NCBI GenBank assembly: GCA_008364785.1 | Contig: VTTJ01000008.1 | Coordinates: 124,001-188,000, forward strand | Length of the DNA stretch: 64,000 bases | DNA from: Bacillus sp. BGMRC 2118 | Lineage (GTDB): Bacteria; Bacillota; Bacilli; Bacillales; SA4 | Direction of reading: 5' to 3' | In this document: one piece after another, positions 1 to 7,839 of the stretch | Position numbering within the stretch: the first letter of the stretch is position 1 | Layout of the letters: every line of letters begins with the position of its first letter | Program-made: the position numbers and the translations under genes | The notes under the pieces: model-generated | Seen by the model: the letters and a program-made list of their open reading frames with translations, nothing else | Database searches by the model: none | Told to the model about the DNA's origin: nothing

Positions 1-160
1 TACCATTCTTAACCACCAAGGGTGCTGAAACTTTCGTTACATGTAAATTTTTTTCTAATTCCCGTTCAAAGTGCTCCTTTAATTTCTTCATTGCAATTTC
101 TGTTTCTATTAAGTTTAAAAAGGAAACATATCCACGATTTTCGGTATTCACTTTTGTCAT
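1..160 (-). CDS. asnA: Aspartate-ammonia ligase (asparagine synthetase A), N-terminal fragment
   Basis: Read on the minus strand from ATG at 160, this frame stays open to the window edge and gives 53 residues. The middle and end read MKKLKEHFERELEKNLHV then TKVSAPLVVKNG, the start of AsnA, a class II aminoacyl-tRNA-synthetase fold enzyme making asparagine from aspartate, ammonia and ATP. The length before the KVSAP strand fits the family. A GGGAGG Shine-Dalgarno sits about 9 bases upstream. No T-box or other leader was recognised in the 190 bases upstream. The rest of the gene lies outside the window. Confidence 0.85.
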   Translation of the reverse strand, partial: MTKVNTENRGYVSFLNLIETEIAMKKLKEHFERELEKNLHVTKVSAPLVVKNG

Positions 161-344
161 TCTTTGTTGCCCTCCCGAGTTTGGATAACCTAGTTTGTGA
201 AGCAGTTCATCATTGAAACTAGTTTACAGTTTATGTAAGAGGGCATGGGTAGTTGACTGAAAATTATAATTAATAAAGATGTAACAGTATTTTAAGAAAT
301 AAATAATAGGCAATTATTTTTAGTTCTTAATTAAAGAGTTAGTG

Positions 345-662
345 TTGGAAGAACAAGTTCTTTCCATTGCGCTACAGCCACTCGCCGGATACCACGGGGA
401 GGAACCTGATGGTTATTTTCACTATCCGTGAAAAAACCTACCTCCTCGGCTACGCCTGCATGAGTCTCAGCCTTTCCTCTACTTTCCGCAGGTGCCCGAG
501 TGGCTTTCGCTCCATTCCACTTAGTTATTATAATAGTATGTATATGCAGAATTAATAACTCTATTTAAAACAAAATACCCGAATTATTAGGCGAATGATT
601 CATTAAAATAATCACCTAATAGTTCGGGTTTATTATTGACAAAAATATTACGTCCCAACCTC
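345..662 (-). repeat. Dispersed element family A, copy 1 (minus orientation)
   Basis: This is one of three related copies (others 15541-15888 and 50310-50721). Its left end at 662 reads GAGGTTGGGACGTAA on the minus strand, matching the terminal repeat of the other copies, followed by a shared GTCAATRAT and CCCGAA segment. The structured core (about 345-530) has the self-complementary arms GGAATGGAGCGAAAGCCA and TGGCTGTAGCGCAATGGA. The expected inner end near 250 has no clear inverted repeat, so the copy is decayed there. It lies 7 bases beyond the permease stop codon. The remainder of the 161-669 gap shows no gene. Confidence 0.75.
577..629 (-). terminator. Hairpin downstream of the permease
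   Basis: The arms ACCCGAAtTATTAGG and CCTAATAgTTCGGGT pair across a roughly 23-base loop. On the minus strand the hairpin is followed by ATTTTGTTTT, so it can end permease transcription. It is part of repeat element family A. Confidence 0.6.
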
Positions 663-669
663 AAGAAAC

Positions 670-2040
670 TTACGTATGTTTTAATTCCTTTTTCCATACT
701 CTTGTCATGATAAAGGTGACAATACCTATAATGACAACAAGCAATATACTCAAGAAGAAACCAATTCGTATACTTTTTTCTATCACGACACCACTAATTG
801 CAGCAGTTAATAACAATACCCCAGTCCAAGCTGATATTTTGTCCTTCACATGCATTTCAAGTATTTTCATTGAGGACAGTATAATAAAGCCCCAGTTATA
901 CATCTGTAAAATACCCGCAGCTGTGGTAATATACTCATAAATTTTACCTGGCAATAGTAATGCCGCAATAATGGAGCCTGAAAGTCCAATAGTTGCCAGT
1001 CCGAGTGAAGCAAGTGGAGTTTCTTTCCATTTTATTTTTTTTTCAAAGATGGAAGGAGCATCTCCGCTTTTTGCTAAGGTAACTAATAAATTTGTTACAG
1101 CAAATAATGAAGCTGTCATCGTGGAAAAGCCGGCAGTAATGATAGCTGCGTTAAAGACGTGTGGGAAAAAGGATAAATCGTATTCTTTTAACGCTGTCAC
1201 AAATGGACTTTCTTTTTCATTAATGGCTTCATATGACACCATGCTAATTGCAAGAATCATTGAAATCACATAAATTATCGTTAGGACAATTAACATTACT
1301 TGACCGGATTTTGGGGCATCTTCTTTGTTCTTTAACTGCATAGACATGAGCCCTATTGTTTCGATTCCACCATAGGCGTAGAAAGCATATATGAGCGAAG
1401 ACCCAAATGCTCGGTAGCCCTCTGGGAAAATCTTATCAACTGTATTTGGAAAACCTGGTTGGTTATCAGGTCCTCCCGGGATCCACCCTAGTAAGGCTGC
1501 TCCGGCCAAGATGATAAACATGATAATGGCAGCTGTTTTCGTAACAGCCAGTATATTTTCTACTTTATCAAAGCCCTTTGTTCCAAGAATTACAACAATT
1601 ATGGATAAAATGGCATATCCTGTTGCAAATATCCATAGAGGCACTTTAGGAAACCAAAACCTTGATAGAATCGATAGGGCAGTCAATTGACTCCCCATAA
1701 TAAGTATTTTGGAACTCCAGTAGTTCCAGCCACAGCCAAACCCTGCCCACCGCCCAAAGGCTTTTCCGGCATAATAACAAAAAGAGCCTTCTTGAGGGTC
1801 CTCTGCTGTCATTTGAGCAAGAAAATGGAATACAACATATGTACCCAAGGCAGCCAGTAAGAACGATATAACAATGGCAGGACCTGTGATTTTAATTCCA
1901 ATGCTTGAACCAAGGAAGTAGCCGGTTCCGATTGTACAACCGATACCGATAAGTGATAATTGCCACCACTTTAAATCTCCTTGTTCACTGCCACTCTGTT
2001 TACCTCCACTACTTGTCTGACTACAGCTTTGTTGAGTCAT
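670..2040 (-). CDS. APC-superfamily amino acid permease
   Basis: A 456-residue protein with about 12 predicted membrane helices. After a short hydrophilic N-terminus comes GDLKWWQLSLIGIGCTIGTG (about residues 21-40), the first-helix glycine motif of amino acid-polyamine-organocation transporters. This subgroup resembles uncharacterised Bacillus permeases of the YvbW type. It probably imports an amino acid by proton symport; the substrate cannot be read from the sequence. The start is supported by AGGAGG 8 bases upstream. A 41-codon gene lies 34 bases upstream on the same strand, so the two are probably co-transcribed. Confidence 0.85.
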   Translation of the reverse strand: MTQQSCSQTSSGGKQSGSEQGDLKWWQLSLIGIGCTIGTGYFLGSSIGIKITGPAIVISFLLAALGTYVVFHFLAQMTAEDPQEGSFCYYAGKAFGRWAGFGCGWNYWSSKILIMGSQLTALSILSRFWFPKVPLWIFATGYAILSIIVVILGTKGFDKVENILAVTKTAAIIMFIILAGAALLGWIPGGPDNQPGFPNTVDKIFPEGYRAFGSSLIYAFYAYGGIETIGLMSMQLKNKEDAPKSGQVMLIVLTIIYVISMILAISMVSYEAINEKESPFVTALKEYDLSFFPHVFNAAIITAGFSTMTASLFAVTNLLVTLAKSGDAPSIFEKKIKWKETPLASLGLATIGLSGSIIAALLLPGKIYEYITTAAGILQMYNWGFIILSSMKILEMHVKDKISAWTGVLLLTAAISGVVIEKSIRIGFFLSILLVVIIGIVTFIMTRVWKKELKHT

Positions 2041-2074
2041 GGTATCCTCCTAAGGAGCAAGATCAAGCCTTATT

Positions 2075-2200
2075 CTACTGCAACTTTTGCTCGCCATTTG
2101 GTGTTTGAGCTGTTTCATTTCTCTTGTCTTTTTCAGAGCCATAATGGAAATTTGTCAGCTTTCCCGTATCTTTAGGTTGAAATGTATTTTTATTTTGCAT
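2075..2200 (-). CDS. Small hypothetical protein, 41 aa
   Basis: ATG at 2200 is preceded by GGAGGAATAAAC, a strong ribosome binding site, and the frame runs 41 codons to TAG. The product (MQNKNTFQPK...GEQKLQ) is hydrophilic, rich in Lys, Asn, Thr and Gln, with no membrane segment and no Cys. Composition and size are like minor spore proteins, but I do not recognise a family. It sits directly upstream of the permease on the same strand and is probably in its transcript. No function can be assigned. Confidence 0.6.
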   Translation of the reverse strand: MQNKNTFQPKDTGKLTNFHYGSEKDKRNETAQTPNGEQKLQ

Positions 2201-2569
2201 GTTTATTCCTCCTTAATTTTTGAAACCTTTTTGTAAGCTTTGTTTATTACGACTAAAATATACAATTTGAAAAAAGTAAAAACTTACTATATTTCATTTT
2301 TCCTTTTTCCTCCAAGTAATTAAACTTGATAAGACTGTAATTTATATAAAGGAAGAACATTGAAAGATATAGATCTTTTAACATATATTGGCCGTTTTGA
2401 AAAAATTGATATATGTACAAGATATCAGAAGAACTTTGATTCCATGTAATGTCACAGCCATACAACAAACACAATTCCCAGAACATCATCAAACAACTAA
2501 TTTCAAAGCATTCTCCTTCTTAATAATAGGTCAGTACAAGGCGTGTATGTAATGCACGTCTTCTTTTGT
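2201..2569. other. Intergenic, no gene supported
   Basis: AT-rich divergent region between the 41-aa gene (minus) and the spoVA operon (plus). A 79-codon frame at 2253-2492 (minus) lacks a properly spaced ribosome binding site and has non-coding-like composition. Promoters for both directions should lie here, but I see no convincing hexamer pair. Confidence 0.5.
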
Positions 2570-2747
2570 AAAGACTGTCTTCGTATAGACTGTTGCTTAG
2601 CGTAAAAATCCAAAAAGCCAGATTTTTACCTTAGCATCTGTTACTACGGTACATAAAGAGAATTGCTCTTTTCCATTTAACCTCAATCTGGTTCTACTCC
2701 CAGAAGGATTGTACTAAAAGCAACAAAGTTTTAGAAGAGAGCTTTTG
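2570..2747 (-). repeat. Dispersed element family B, copy 1
   Basis: On the minus strand this stretch aligns along its length with 59622-59794. Shared landmarks in order: GCTCTTTTCTAAAAC-like end, TTGTTGC, AGTACAATYMTTCTGGG, AACCAG, ATTGAGGTT, TTCTCTTTATGTA, GGTTAAAA/GGTAAAAA, ACGMWAAGCAACARTCTATACGAA, and a closing CAG(T/C)(T/C)TTT. The ends are imperfect inverted repeats (AAAAGCTCTCTTC against GAAAGCAGCTTTT in the other copy). Inside is a perfect 9-bp hairpin (GTAAAAATC/GATTTTTAC, 2599-2629). No coding capacity. Confidence 0.7.
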
Positions 2748-2796
2748 TAAATAATTGGTTAATTGAACTTCTCATAAACTTCTTCTAATATCACAA

Positions 2797-2803
2797 CATA
2801 ATA
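2797..2803 (+). promoter_or_regulatory. Candidate SigG -10 element before the spoVA operon
   Basis: CATAATA matches the forespore SigG -10 pattern (CATNNTA), 34 bases before the ATG of the lipoprotein gene. The -35 match (CATAAA, 18 bases upstream) is weak. Forespore control is expected for spoVA genes. Confidence 0.4.
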
Positions 2804-2837
2804 CAAGACATTTTTAGAAAGAGAAAAGGTGGTTACA

Positions 2838-3299
2838 ATGAGTAAATTTGTTATTTTAGTAACGCTGATAATGAGTTTAAGTGCATGTGGTGGCAATGAA
2901 ATGAGTGGAAAAGAAAAAGACAATCAAACGGGTGCGAGGAATGTGTCAACCGCAGAGGAAATGAGCTTAACAAACAATGCGATAGCTAAGCGGGCTAAGC
3001 AAAAGATAATAAAGTACGATGAGATAAATGAAGTAATAGCCATTCATAATGATATGCAATTAATAGTTGGGTTCAACGTAGAGAAAATGCAAGAGTTTAA
3101 CGTAAAAGAGATTGAGGAGCGTGTTAAGAAGGACTTGAAAGAAGAGTTTGGTAAAGAGTTAATTATGGTCTCTCATGATAGAAAGATTTTGATGGAGCTC
3201 GAGAAGCTAATTCAAGAAGAGGAGAACCTTTCTGAAAAAGAAATTAACCAAAGAATGCAACAGATAAAGAGTTTGTCTAAGGAAGTTACTTTATTGTAA
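2838..3299 (+). CDS. YhcN/YlaJ-family sporulation lipoprotein
   Basis: A 153-residue secreted lipoprotein. A short signal peptide ends in the lipobox LSAC (Cys17), followed by a polar Lys/Glu-rich stretch and a C-terminal region (about 45-153) of the YhcN/YlaJ type found in spore inner-membrane lipoproteins. ATG at 2838 is preferred over the GTG nine bases upstream because AAAGGTGG lies at the right distance. It is the first gene of a four-gene operon with spoVAC, spoVAD and spoVAEb, 15 bases before spoVAC. This order matches compact spoVA operons such as spoVA(2mob), where the lipoprotein is linked to spore germination and heat resistance. The family call rests on context and sequence feel. 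Confidence 0.8.
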   Translation: MSKFVILVTLIMSLSACGGNEMSGKEKDNQTGARNVSTAEEMSLTNNAIAKRAKQKIIKYDEINEVIAIHNDMQLIVGFNVEKMQEFNVKEIEERVKKDLKEEFGKELIMVSHDRKILMELEKLIQEEENLSEKEINQRMQQIKSLSKEVTLL

Positions 3300-3314
3300 A
3301 GAGAGGAATGACGT

Positions 3315-3788
3315 ATGTCAGGAAAAAAACAATTAACAAAAGAACAACAGGATTATCAAGACTTTCAGAAGGATCGTGAATTTAAGAGACCTGTTGTAAA
3401 GAATTGCTTAAAAGCATTTTTAGTTGGAGGAATCATTTGTTGTATAGGTCAGGCAATATCGTTATTTTATATGACTTTTTTTGATTTTACTGAGATGACT
3501 GTTGGAAACCCTACTGTGGCCACCATGATTTTTATCTCTATGCTTCTCACTGGGTTTGGTGTTTATGATCATTTAGCTCAGTTCGCAGGAGCTGGTTCAG
3601 CGGTACCTGTTACTGGTTTCGGAAATGCTGTTATTTCTGCCGCGATTGAACATAGGACAGAAGGATTTGTACTTGGTGTGGGTGGTAATCTATTTAAGTT
3701 AGCCGGTTCCGTCGTATTGTTTGGTACGTTTTCTGCCTTCGTAGTTGCACTAATTAAAACAATCGTACTGAAGCTAGGAGGATTGTAA
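3315..3788 (+). CDS. spoVAC: Stage V sporulation protein AC (dipicolinate channel subunit)
   Basis: A 157-residue inner-membrane protein. After a basic N-terminus come hydrophobic segments including FLVGGIICCIGQAISLFY (about 34-51) and the conserved FAGAGSAVPVTGFGNAV stretch (about 94-110), typical of SpoVAC. SpoVAC forms a mechanosensitive channel used for Ca-dipicolinate uptake in sporulation and release in germination. GAGAGGAATG precedes the ATG. It lies 1 base before spoVAD, so translation is likely coupled. The same [13 protein letters not shown] motif recurs in spoVAEb, as expected for these related subunits. Confidence 0.95.
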   Translation: MSGKKQLTKEQQDYQDFQKDREFKRPVVKNCLKAFLVGGIICCIGQAISLFYMTFFDFTEMTVGNPTVATMIFISMLLTGFGVYDHLAQFAGAGSAVPVTGFGNAVISAAIEHRTEGFVLGVGGNLFKLAGSVVLFGTFSAFVVALIKTIVLKLGGL

Positions 3789-3789
3789 A

Positions 3790-4803
3790 ATGGGGAAAAT
3801 GAAACGAACTTGGATGTTTGAAAATAAACCCGTCATTCTCTCTTCTGCAGCAGTTGGTGGACCATTTGAAGGGAATGGAAACTTGGCAGAAGACTTTGAT
3901 ATCATACACAAGGATACGTGGTTAGGTGAGGATTCGTATGAAAAGGCACACCGTGTATTACTGGAGGAAGCAGTAACAACCTCCATTCAAAAGGCTTCCT
4001 TAAAGAAAGACGACATCCAGTTTTTATTTGCAGGAGACTTAATTAATCAAATTACGCCTTCAAGTTTTGCTGCAAGAACTCTTGGAACTCCATATTTTGG
4101 TTTATTTGGTGCTTGTTCAACCTCAATGGAGGGACTTGCATTAGGGAGTTTTGTAATTAATCATGGTGGGGCAGACTATATCGCTACAGCAGCATCCAGT
4201 CATAACTCAGCGGTTGAAAAGCAGTTTCGTTATCCTACAGAATATGGAGGGCAAAAGCCTCCTACTGCGCAGTGGACGGTTACTGGGGCTGGTGCTTGTA
4301 TATTAGGACAAAAGGGAGAAGGGCCAAGGGTAACATCTGCTACGATTGGAAAAGTAATTGATATGGGATTATCAGATCCGTTCAATATGGGTGGAGCGAT
4401 GGCTCCAGCAGCAGTAGATACAATCGAAGCACATTTTAAGGAACGGGGTATTGATCCATCTTATTATGATTTAATTTTAACAGGTGATTTAGGAAAAATT
4501 GGTAGAGAAGTGGCATTAGATCTAATGACAGAGCACAATATTGGAATTAAACCAGAACAGTTCCAGGATTGTGGACTATTAATTTATAAAGAAGATCAAC
4601 CTGTCATGGCAGGTGCAAGTGGAGCAGGCTGTTCAGCCAGTGTGTTATATGGACACTTATTAAATCGGATGAGAAAAGGGGAACTAAAACGTATATTAGT
4701 CGTCGCAACAGGAGCATTACTTTCGCAAATTACGTTTCAGCAGAAAGAATCAATTCCTTGTATTGCTCATGCTGTCTCCATTGAAGCAGGAGGTGAAAGC
4801 TGA
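3790..4803 (+). CDS. spoVAD: Stage V sporulation protein AD (dipicolinate-binding subunit)
   Basis: A 337-residue soluble protein with the thiolase-like fold of SpoVAD, including the former active-site region [18 protein letters not shown] (about 104-121), with a Cys kept. SpoVAD binds dipicolinic acid and couples it to the SpoVAC/SpoVAE membrane channel. The length matches the family (about 335-340). GGAGG lies 7 bases before the start; a second ATG three codons on is an alternative. It overlaps spoVAEb by the tetranucleotide-type junction TGATG. Third gene of the operon. Confidence 0.95.
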   Translation: MGKMKRTWMFENKPVILSSAAVGGPFEGNGNLAEDFDIIHKDTWLGEDSYEKAHRVLLEEAVTTSIQKASLKKDDIQFLFAGDLINQITPSSFAARTLGTPYFGLFGACSTSMEGLALGSFVINHGGADYIATAASSHNSAVEKQFRYPTEYGGQKPPTAQWTVTGAGACILGQKGEGPRVTSATIGKVIDMGLSDPFNMGGAMAPAAVDTIEAHFKERGIDPSYYDLILTGDLGKIGREVALDLMTEHNIGIKPEQFQDCGLLIYKEDQPVMAGASGAGCSASVLYGHLLNRMRKGELKRILVVATGALLSQITFQQKESIPCIAHAVSIEAGGES

Positions 4804-5159
4804 TGATTGCAACATTTTTTTGGGCCTTTGTCGTAGGTGGAGCGATTTGTGTAATTGGACAGATTATGTTGGATGTATTGAAGTTAACACCGGCACACAC
4901 ATTAAGCACACTTGTGGTTACCGGAGCAATATTAGATGGATTTGGCTGGTATGAGCCTTTAATCGCTTTTGCAGGTGCCGGTGCAACCATTCCTATCACA
5001 AGCTTTGGGAATTCACTCGTTCATGGAGCACTTGAAGAAGCATCAAAGCATGGAATAGTTGGCGTACTAACTGGGATGTTTGAAGTGACAAGCTCGGGTA
5101 TTTCAGCTGCTATCATCTTTGCTTTCATCGGTGCATTAATCTTTAAACCTAAAGGATAA
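4803..5159 (+). CDS. spoVAEb: Stage V sporulation protein AEb
   Basis: A 118-residue hydrophobic protein with three to four membrane segments and the SpoVA signature [21 protein letters not shown] (about residues 57-77). It completes the minimal AC-AD-AEb dipicolinate channel. The start codon overlaps the spoVAD stop. The operon lacks spoVAA, AB, AEa and AF, so it is the short type seen as second or mobile copies in several Bacillus genomes rather than the full seven-gene spoVA operon. It ends 7 bases before a 55-bp palindrome (5167-5221). Confidence 0.93.
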   Translation: MIATFFWAFVVGGAICVIGQIMLDVLKLTPAHTLSTLVVTGAILDGFGWYEPLIAFAGAGATIPITSFGNSLVHGALEEASKHGIVGVLTGMFEVTSSGISAAIIFAFIGALIFKPKG

Positions 5160-5166
5160 GAAACTT

Positions 5167-5221
5167 CTTTAACCCATTAACGCAGTGGGGGTCAGGCCCC
5201 CACTGTGTTAATGGGTTAAAG
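5167..5221. repeat. 55-bp palindrome, class C copy 1
   Basis: A near-perfect inverted repeat with outer arms CTTTAACCCATTAAC and GTTAATGGGTTAAAG, and centre GTGGGGGTCAGGCCCCCAC. It is immediately downstream of spoVAEb. It could end transcription but lacks a T-run. Confidence 0.9.
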
Positions 5222-5714
5222 TGTTTGTGGAAATTAAAATTTCCACATTTGTCTTAGGACTCTTGTCCATTCAGGCTAAAGAGAGAATACATATGATAAT
5301 AAAGAACAAGGGTATTGTTCAGTATAGATTGCTTTAATTTGGGTAGATTAAAGCAGTCTTCACAAGTTGTTTGGATCACTTCTCTTAAGGTTTACCTTTA
5401 TGCTTATTGACCTTCCACTATGGAAGGCTTTTTCTTTCACAGACAGTAAAGCGAAGGGGGACAGATGCTTTATTATGTGGGAGGGAGATTTTGTCGAACG
5501 AATTGTAGGGTATACGACAAGAGTAGACGTTGATTATGGCAGGTTTCGTCAAGATTTTTTAGAGACTTGTCCTATAATAATGAAAGTAACGCTTCGTATA
5601 CTACAGGCACATTATGGTTCATGAAACTTTACGAGATATGGACATAAACTAGTAGGAGACTACGAATCATGTAGTAACGAAGGAAGAAAACAGTATCTAA
5701 AGGAGGAGAACAAA
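5222..5714. other. Intergenic, no gene supported
   Basis: Contains a perfect palindrome TGTGGAAATT/AATTTCCACA (5226-5247) and a degenerate fragment resembling half of the class C palindrome (GGGGGACAG near 5456). A TTG-initiated 85-codon frame at 5367-5624 has no ribosome binding site and no recognisable domain. The leader of the 92-aa gene presumably starts in the last 100 bases. Confidence 0.5.
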
Positions 5715-5993
5715 ATGGGATACATATTGCCAATTAATAACTATCAGTCACAGCAATACGCTAATAGAACATCCAATCGTGCAAACACACCATTTATGTT
5801 ACCGCCGGTTTTTAAATCAGCCATGATTCGAAAAATAAATGATTCTAATCGTGAACAAACTGAATTTGATCAAATGAAGGAAGTTATTATTCCAAAACAT
5901 ACACATAATAAGAGTCAAACAAAGCCAAAGGTAAACTATGAATTAATCTCAGCTATTACTGGAAAAGGGATTAACTTTCATGAAACAATTTAG
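5715..5993 (+). CDS. Hypothetical protein, 92 aa
   Basis: Starts after AAAGGAGGAG with ideal spacing, so it is very likely translated. The product begins MGYILPINNYQSQQYANR, is soluble, basic and rich in Asn, Gln, Lys and Thr, and ends with VNYELISAITGKGINFHETI. No membrane segment and no cysteines. I do not recognise the family. It is convergent with the DUF421 gene and shares a bidirectional terminator whose stem begins right after its stop codon. Its position between spoVA genes and a YetF-type gene leaves a sporulation role possible but unproven. Confidence 0.65.
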   Translation: MGYILPINNYQSQQYANRTSNRANTPFMLPPVFKSAMIRKINDSNREQTEFDQMKEVIIPKHTHNKSQTKPKVNYELISAITGKGINFHETI

Positions 5994-6052
5994 AATACAA
6001 AGAAGGAGAAGCTAATACTTCATAACATGAAGAGCTTCTCCTTCTTTGTATT
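5994..6052. terminator. Bidirectional terminator, 20-bp perfect stem
   Basis: AATACAAAGAAGGAGAAGCT pairs exactly with its complement across a 19-base loop. Its right arm lies inside the last codons of the DUF421 gene, so one sequence ends the 92-aa gene on the plus strand and encodes the DUF421 C-terminus on the minus strand. Confidence 0.85.
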
Positions 6053-6686
6053 CTGCAAATAAACAATCCTGAATACGATTGATACCGTGAACTTGCAATT
6101 GTCCCCTTAGCCATTTTTCATCAAAACCGGCTTCTTCTAAATTATCCTTTACAATCTCACCATCTAATACAAACGCCATAGGTAGGAAAACTTGTTCTTT
6201 CTTTAACTGTAAATCACTTCTAGTTGGAGACGCAGCAGAGGAAGATTTTAATACACTAACCGTTCCGTCTGTTTCCAAAACGGCATATTCTACTTCTTGA
6301 ATAGAAAAAACATCCTTCTTACGTAATAGAAGTTGAAGTTGATCAAGATCTAGTTTGTTTTTCTTTAAGGCTTGGTAGTTAATATTTCCTTTGTGAATGA
6401 TCAGAGAGGGTTTTCCTTCTAATAAAGACCTTGTCCGTTTAAATTTTTGAGTAATCATTTCCGTAATGTAAACAAGTGCTCCCCATATGAGTACAACATA
6501 AATAATTTGCCATGAAGTAATGTCCTTCTCATGTATGGCACCACCCACTAATTCACCAAGTGCCAGTGCTGAGATGAAGTCAAATGGAGTTAGTTGATTA
6601 ATCTGTGTTTTACCGAGAATTTTTGTAATGGCCATTAGGGCTACATAACCAACTACTAACTTAATCGCAATGCCAGCAAAATCCAT
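6012..6686 (-). CDS. DUF421 (YetF-family) membrane protein
   Basis: A 224-residue protein with two or three N-terminal membrane helices containing TPFDFISALALGELVG (about 36-51 in this start), the hallmark of DUF421, followed by a cytosolic two-subdomain region (about 80-224). YetF-type proteins are often encoded beside short spoVA operons in heat-resistant spore formers and are needed for full spore heat resistance there. ATG at 6686 is chosen because AAAGGAG lies 10 bases upstream; an upstream in-frame ATG at 6737 lacks a site. It is convergent to the spoVA side, so it is not part of that operon. Confidence 0.88.
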   Translation of the reverse strand: MDFAGIAIKLVVGYVALMAITKILGKTQINQLTPFDFISALALGELVGGAIHEKDITSWQIIYVVLIWGALVYITEMITQKFKRTRSLLEGKPSLIIHKGNINYQALKKNKLDLDQLQLLLRKKDVFSIQEVEYAVLETDGTVSVLKSSSAASPTRSDLQLKKEQVFLPMAFVLDGEIVKDNLEEAGFDEKWLRGQLQVHGINRIQDCLFAEYKEGEALHVMKY

Positions 6687-6770
6687 GTTATTCATCTCCT
6701 TTGTTAGCATACCCTTACTTATCATGTACTGGAACATAGCGAAATATGAGTGAAGTTTTATTGCAGATAA

Positions 6771-6799
6771 AAAGACTGTAACAGGACGTTACAGTCTTT
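6771..6799 (-). terminator. Terminator of the yjcFGH operon
   Basis: The stem AAAGACTGTAAC / GTTACAGTCTTT with a 5-base loop is followed on the minus strand by a T-rich run. It lies 11 bases after the yjcF stop. Confidence 0.85.
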
Positions 6800-6809
6800 C
6801 ATCGCTTCT

Positions 6810-7232
6810 TTATACATTTTTAACCATCGTCACATGGGGAATACCAGCATCCATAAAGATTTCTGAAACCGTTTTGTAACCAAGCTTCTCATAGAAACCT
6901 TCAGCATGAGTTTGAGCATTTAGTTTTAATTTAGTAAAACCTTGTTTCAACGCAATTGATTCTAGTTGGTCCATGACCACTTTGCCAAGCCCATGACTTC
7001 TGTGAGATGACAAAACGCATATTCTTTCTAGTTTTCCAATTCCCTCATAGTCTCGTAACCGTCCTGTTGCAACAGGCTTGTTATCATCATAGACAACTAC
7101 ATGAGTACACACATCTTCGTATTGATCAATTTCTTCTTCTTCCGGAACTTGTTGTTCTTCGATAAATACTTCTCTTCGAACTATAAGCGCATCTTCAAAC
7201 TCAGTTTTGTTTGTCACTACTTTAACGTCCAA
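6810..7232 (-). CDS. yjcF: GNAT-family N-acetyltransferase YjcF
   Basis: A 140-residue acetyltransferase with the family's VRREVFIEEQ N-terminal motif, a central ATGRLR strand, the acetyl-CoA loop HRSHGLGKVVMDQL (about 80-93) and the C-terminal FYEKLGYKTVSEIF helix-strand. This is the YjcF/ElaA-like branch of GNAT enzymes; the acceptor is unknown. It is the last gene of the yjcH-yjcG-yjcF minus-strand cluster, 3 bases after yjcG, the same order as in Bacillus subtilis, and is followed by a strong terminator. Confidence 0.88.
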   Translation of the reverse strand: MDVKVVTNKTEFEDALIVRREVFIEEQQVPEEEEIDQYEDVCTHVVVYDDNKPVATGRLRDYEGIGKLERICVLSSHRSHGLGKVVMDQLESIALKQGFTKLKLNAQTHAEGFYEKLGYKTVSEIFMDAGIPHVTMVKNV

Positions 7233-7235
7233 TTA

Positions 7236-7751
7236 TTAACATTCCTTTCCTAGATGGAATGTCTCATATACTGTCCAAGAACCATTTTCTAATTGATATA
7301 AGAGCTGGAAGCGATCAACATGTTCTTGATGATTTACATCTAACATTTTCAATGAGCTTAGTACATCTGAATGTTCATCGTCAGATAAGTTCTGTCCAAT
7401 TGTAATATGTGGAACATAAGCGTATTCACGATCAATTGGAAATGGACCAGCATGCATACGATTGTGAAGTTCCTCTAATTCTGGTGTTGGTTGAACACCA
7501 AGGTAAATAACGTTATTTACAGGGTGAAATGAACTCACTTTATAAACATTTAATGAAAAGGGATTTACATCTGAAGCAATTCTATGTAGTTCATGAACAA
7601 TCGTTTTTATCGTATCCTCTGATGTCTCAAACCCACTCTTCAGTGTTACGTGAGGAGGAATTAAGGCATAACTTGGGTCATAACGCTTTCGATAAGAGTT
7701 TGCGAAATCTTGTAACTTTTTTGACGGAAATAATGCAATTCCATACTTCAT
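7236..7751 (-). CDS. yjcG: 2H phosphoesterase / 2'-5' RNA ligase-like protein YjcG
   Basis: A 171-residue protein with two HxT(I/L) motifs, PHVTLK (near residue 35) and PHITIG (near residue 115), the catalytic histidine pairs of the 2H phosphoesterase superfamily. Such enzymes act on 2',3' or 1'',2'' cyclic nucleotide phosphates; the YjcG substrate is not established. The start MKYGIALFP is chosen at 7751 because AAAGGAGGG lies upstream; the longer frame to 7826 adds a hydrophobic stretch without a binding site. Co-oriented with yjcF and yjcH. Confidence 0.9.
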   Translation of the reverse strand: MKYGIALFPSKKLQDFANSYRKRYDPSYALIPPHVTLKSGFETSEDTIKTIVHELHRIASDVNPFSLNVYKVSSFHPVNNVIYLGVQPTPELEELHNRMHAGPFPIDREYAYVPHITIGQNLSDDEHSDVLSSLKMLDVNHQEHVDRFQLLYQLENGSWTVYETFHLGKEC

Positions 7752-7839
7752 TGAGTTGCCCTCCTTTAAAATGAATAAGACGATGTATCTAATAAATAGG
7801 ATATGTAATATTATACCAAAGAACAACCTTAGAAATAAA

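Noticed and set aside
160..350. T-box leader before asnA
   Set aside because: No AGGTGG-type T-box sequence or terminator hairpin occurs upstream of the asnA start.
367..555. 62-codon open frame on the plus strand
   Set aside because: It lies wholly inside repeat element family A (minus orientation) and has no ribosome binding site.
2253..2492. 79-codon frame on the minus strand
   Set aside because: The Shine-Dalgarno-like AAGGAG is about 30 bases from the start, and the composition is like AT-rich intergenic DNA.
5367..5624. 85-codon TTG-initiated frame
   Set aside because: No binding site before the start, no recognised domain, and a degenerate palindrome fragment lies within it.
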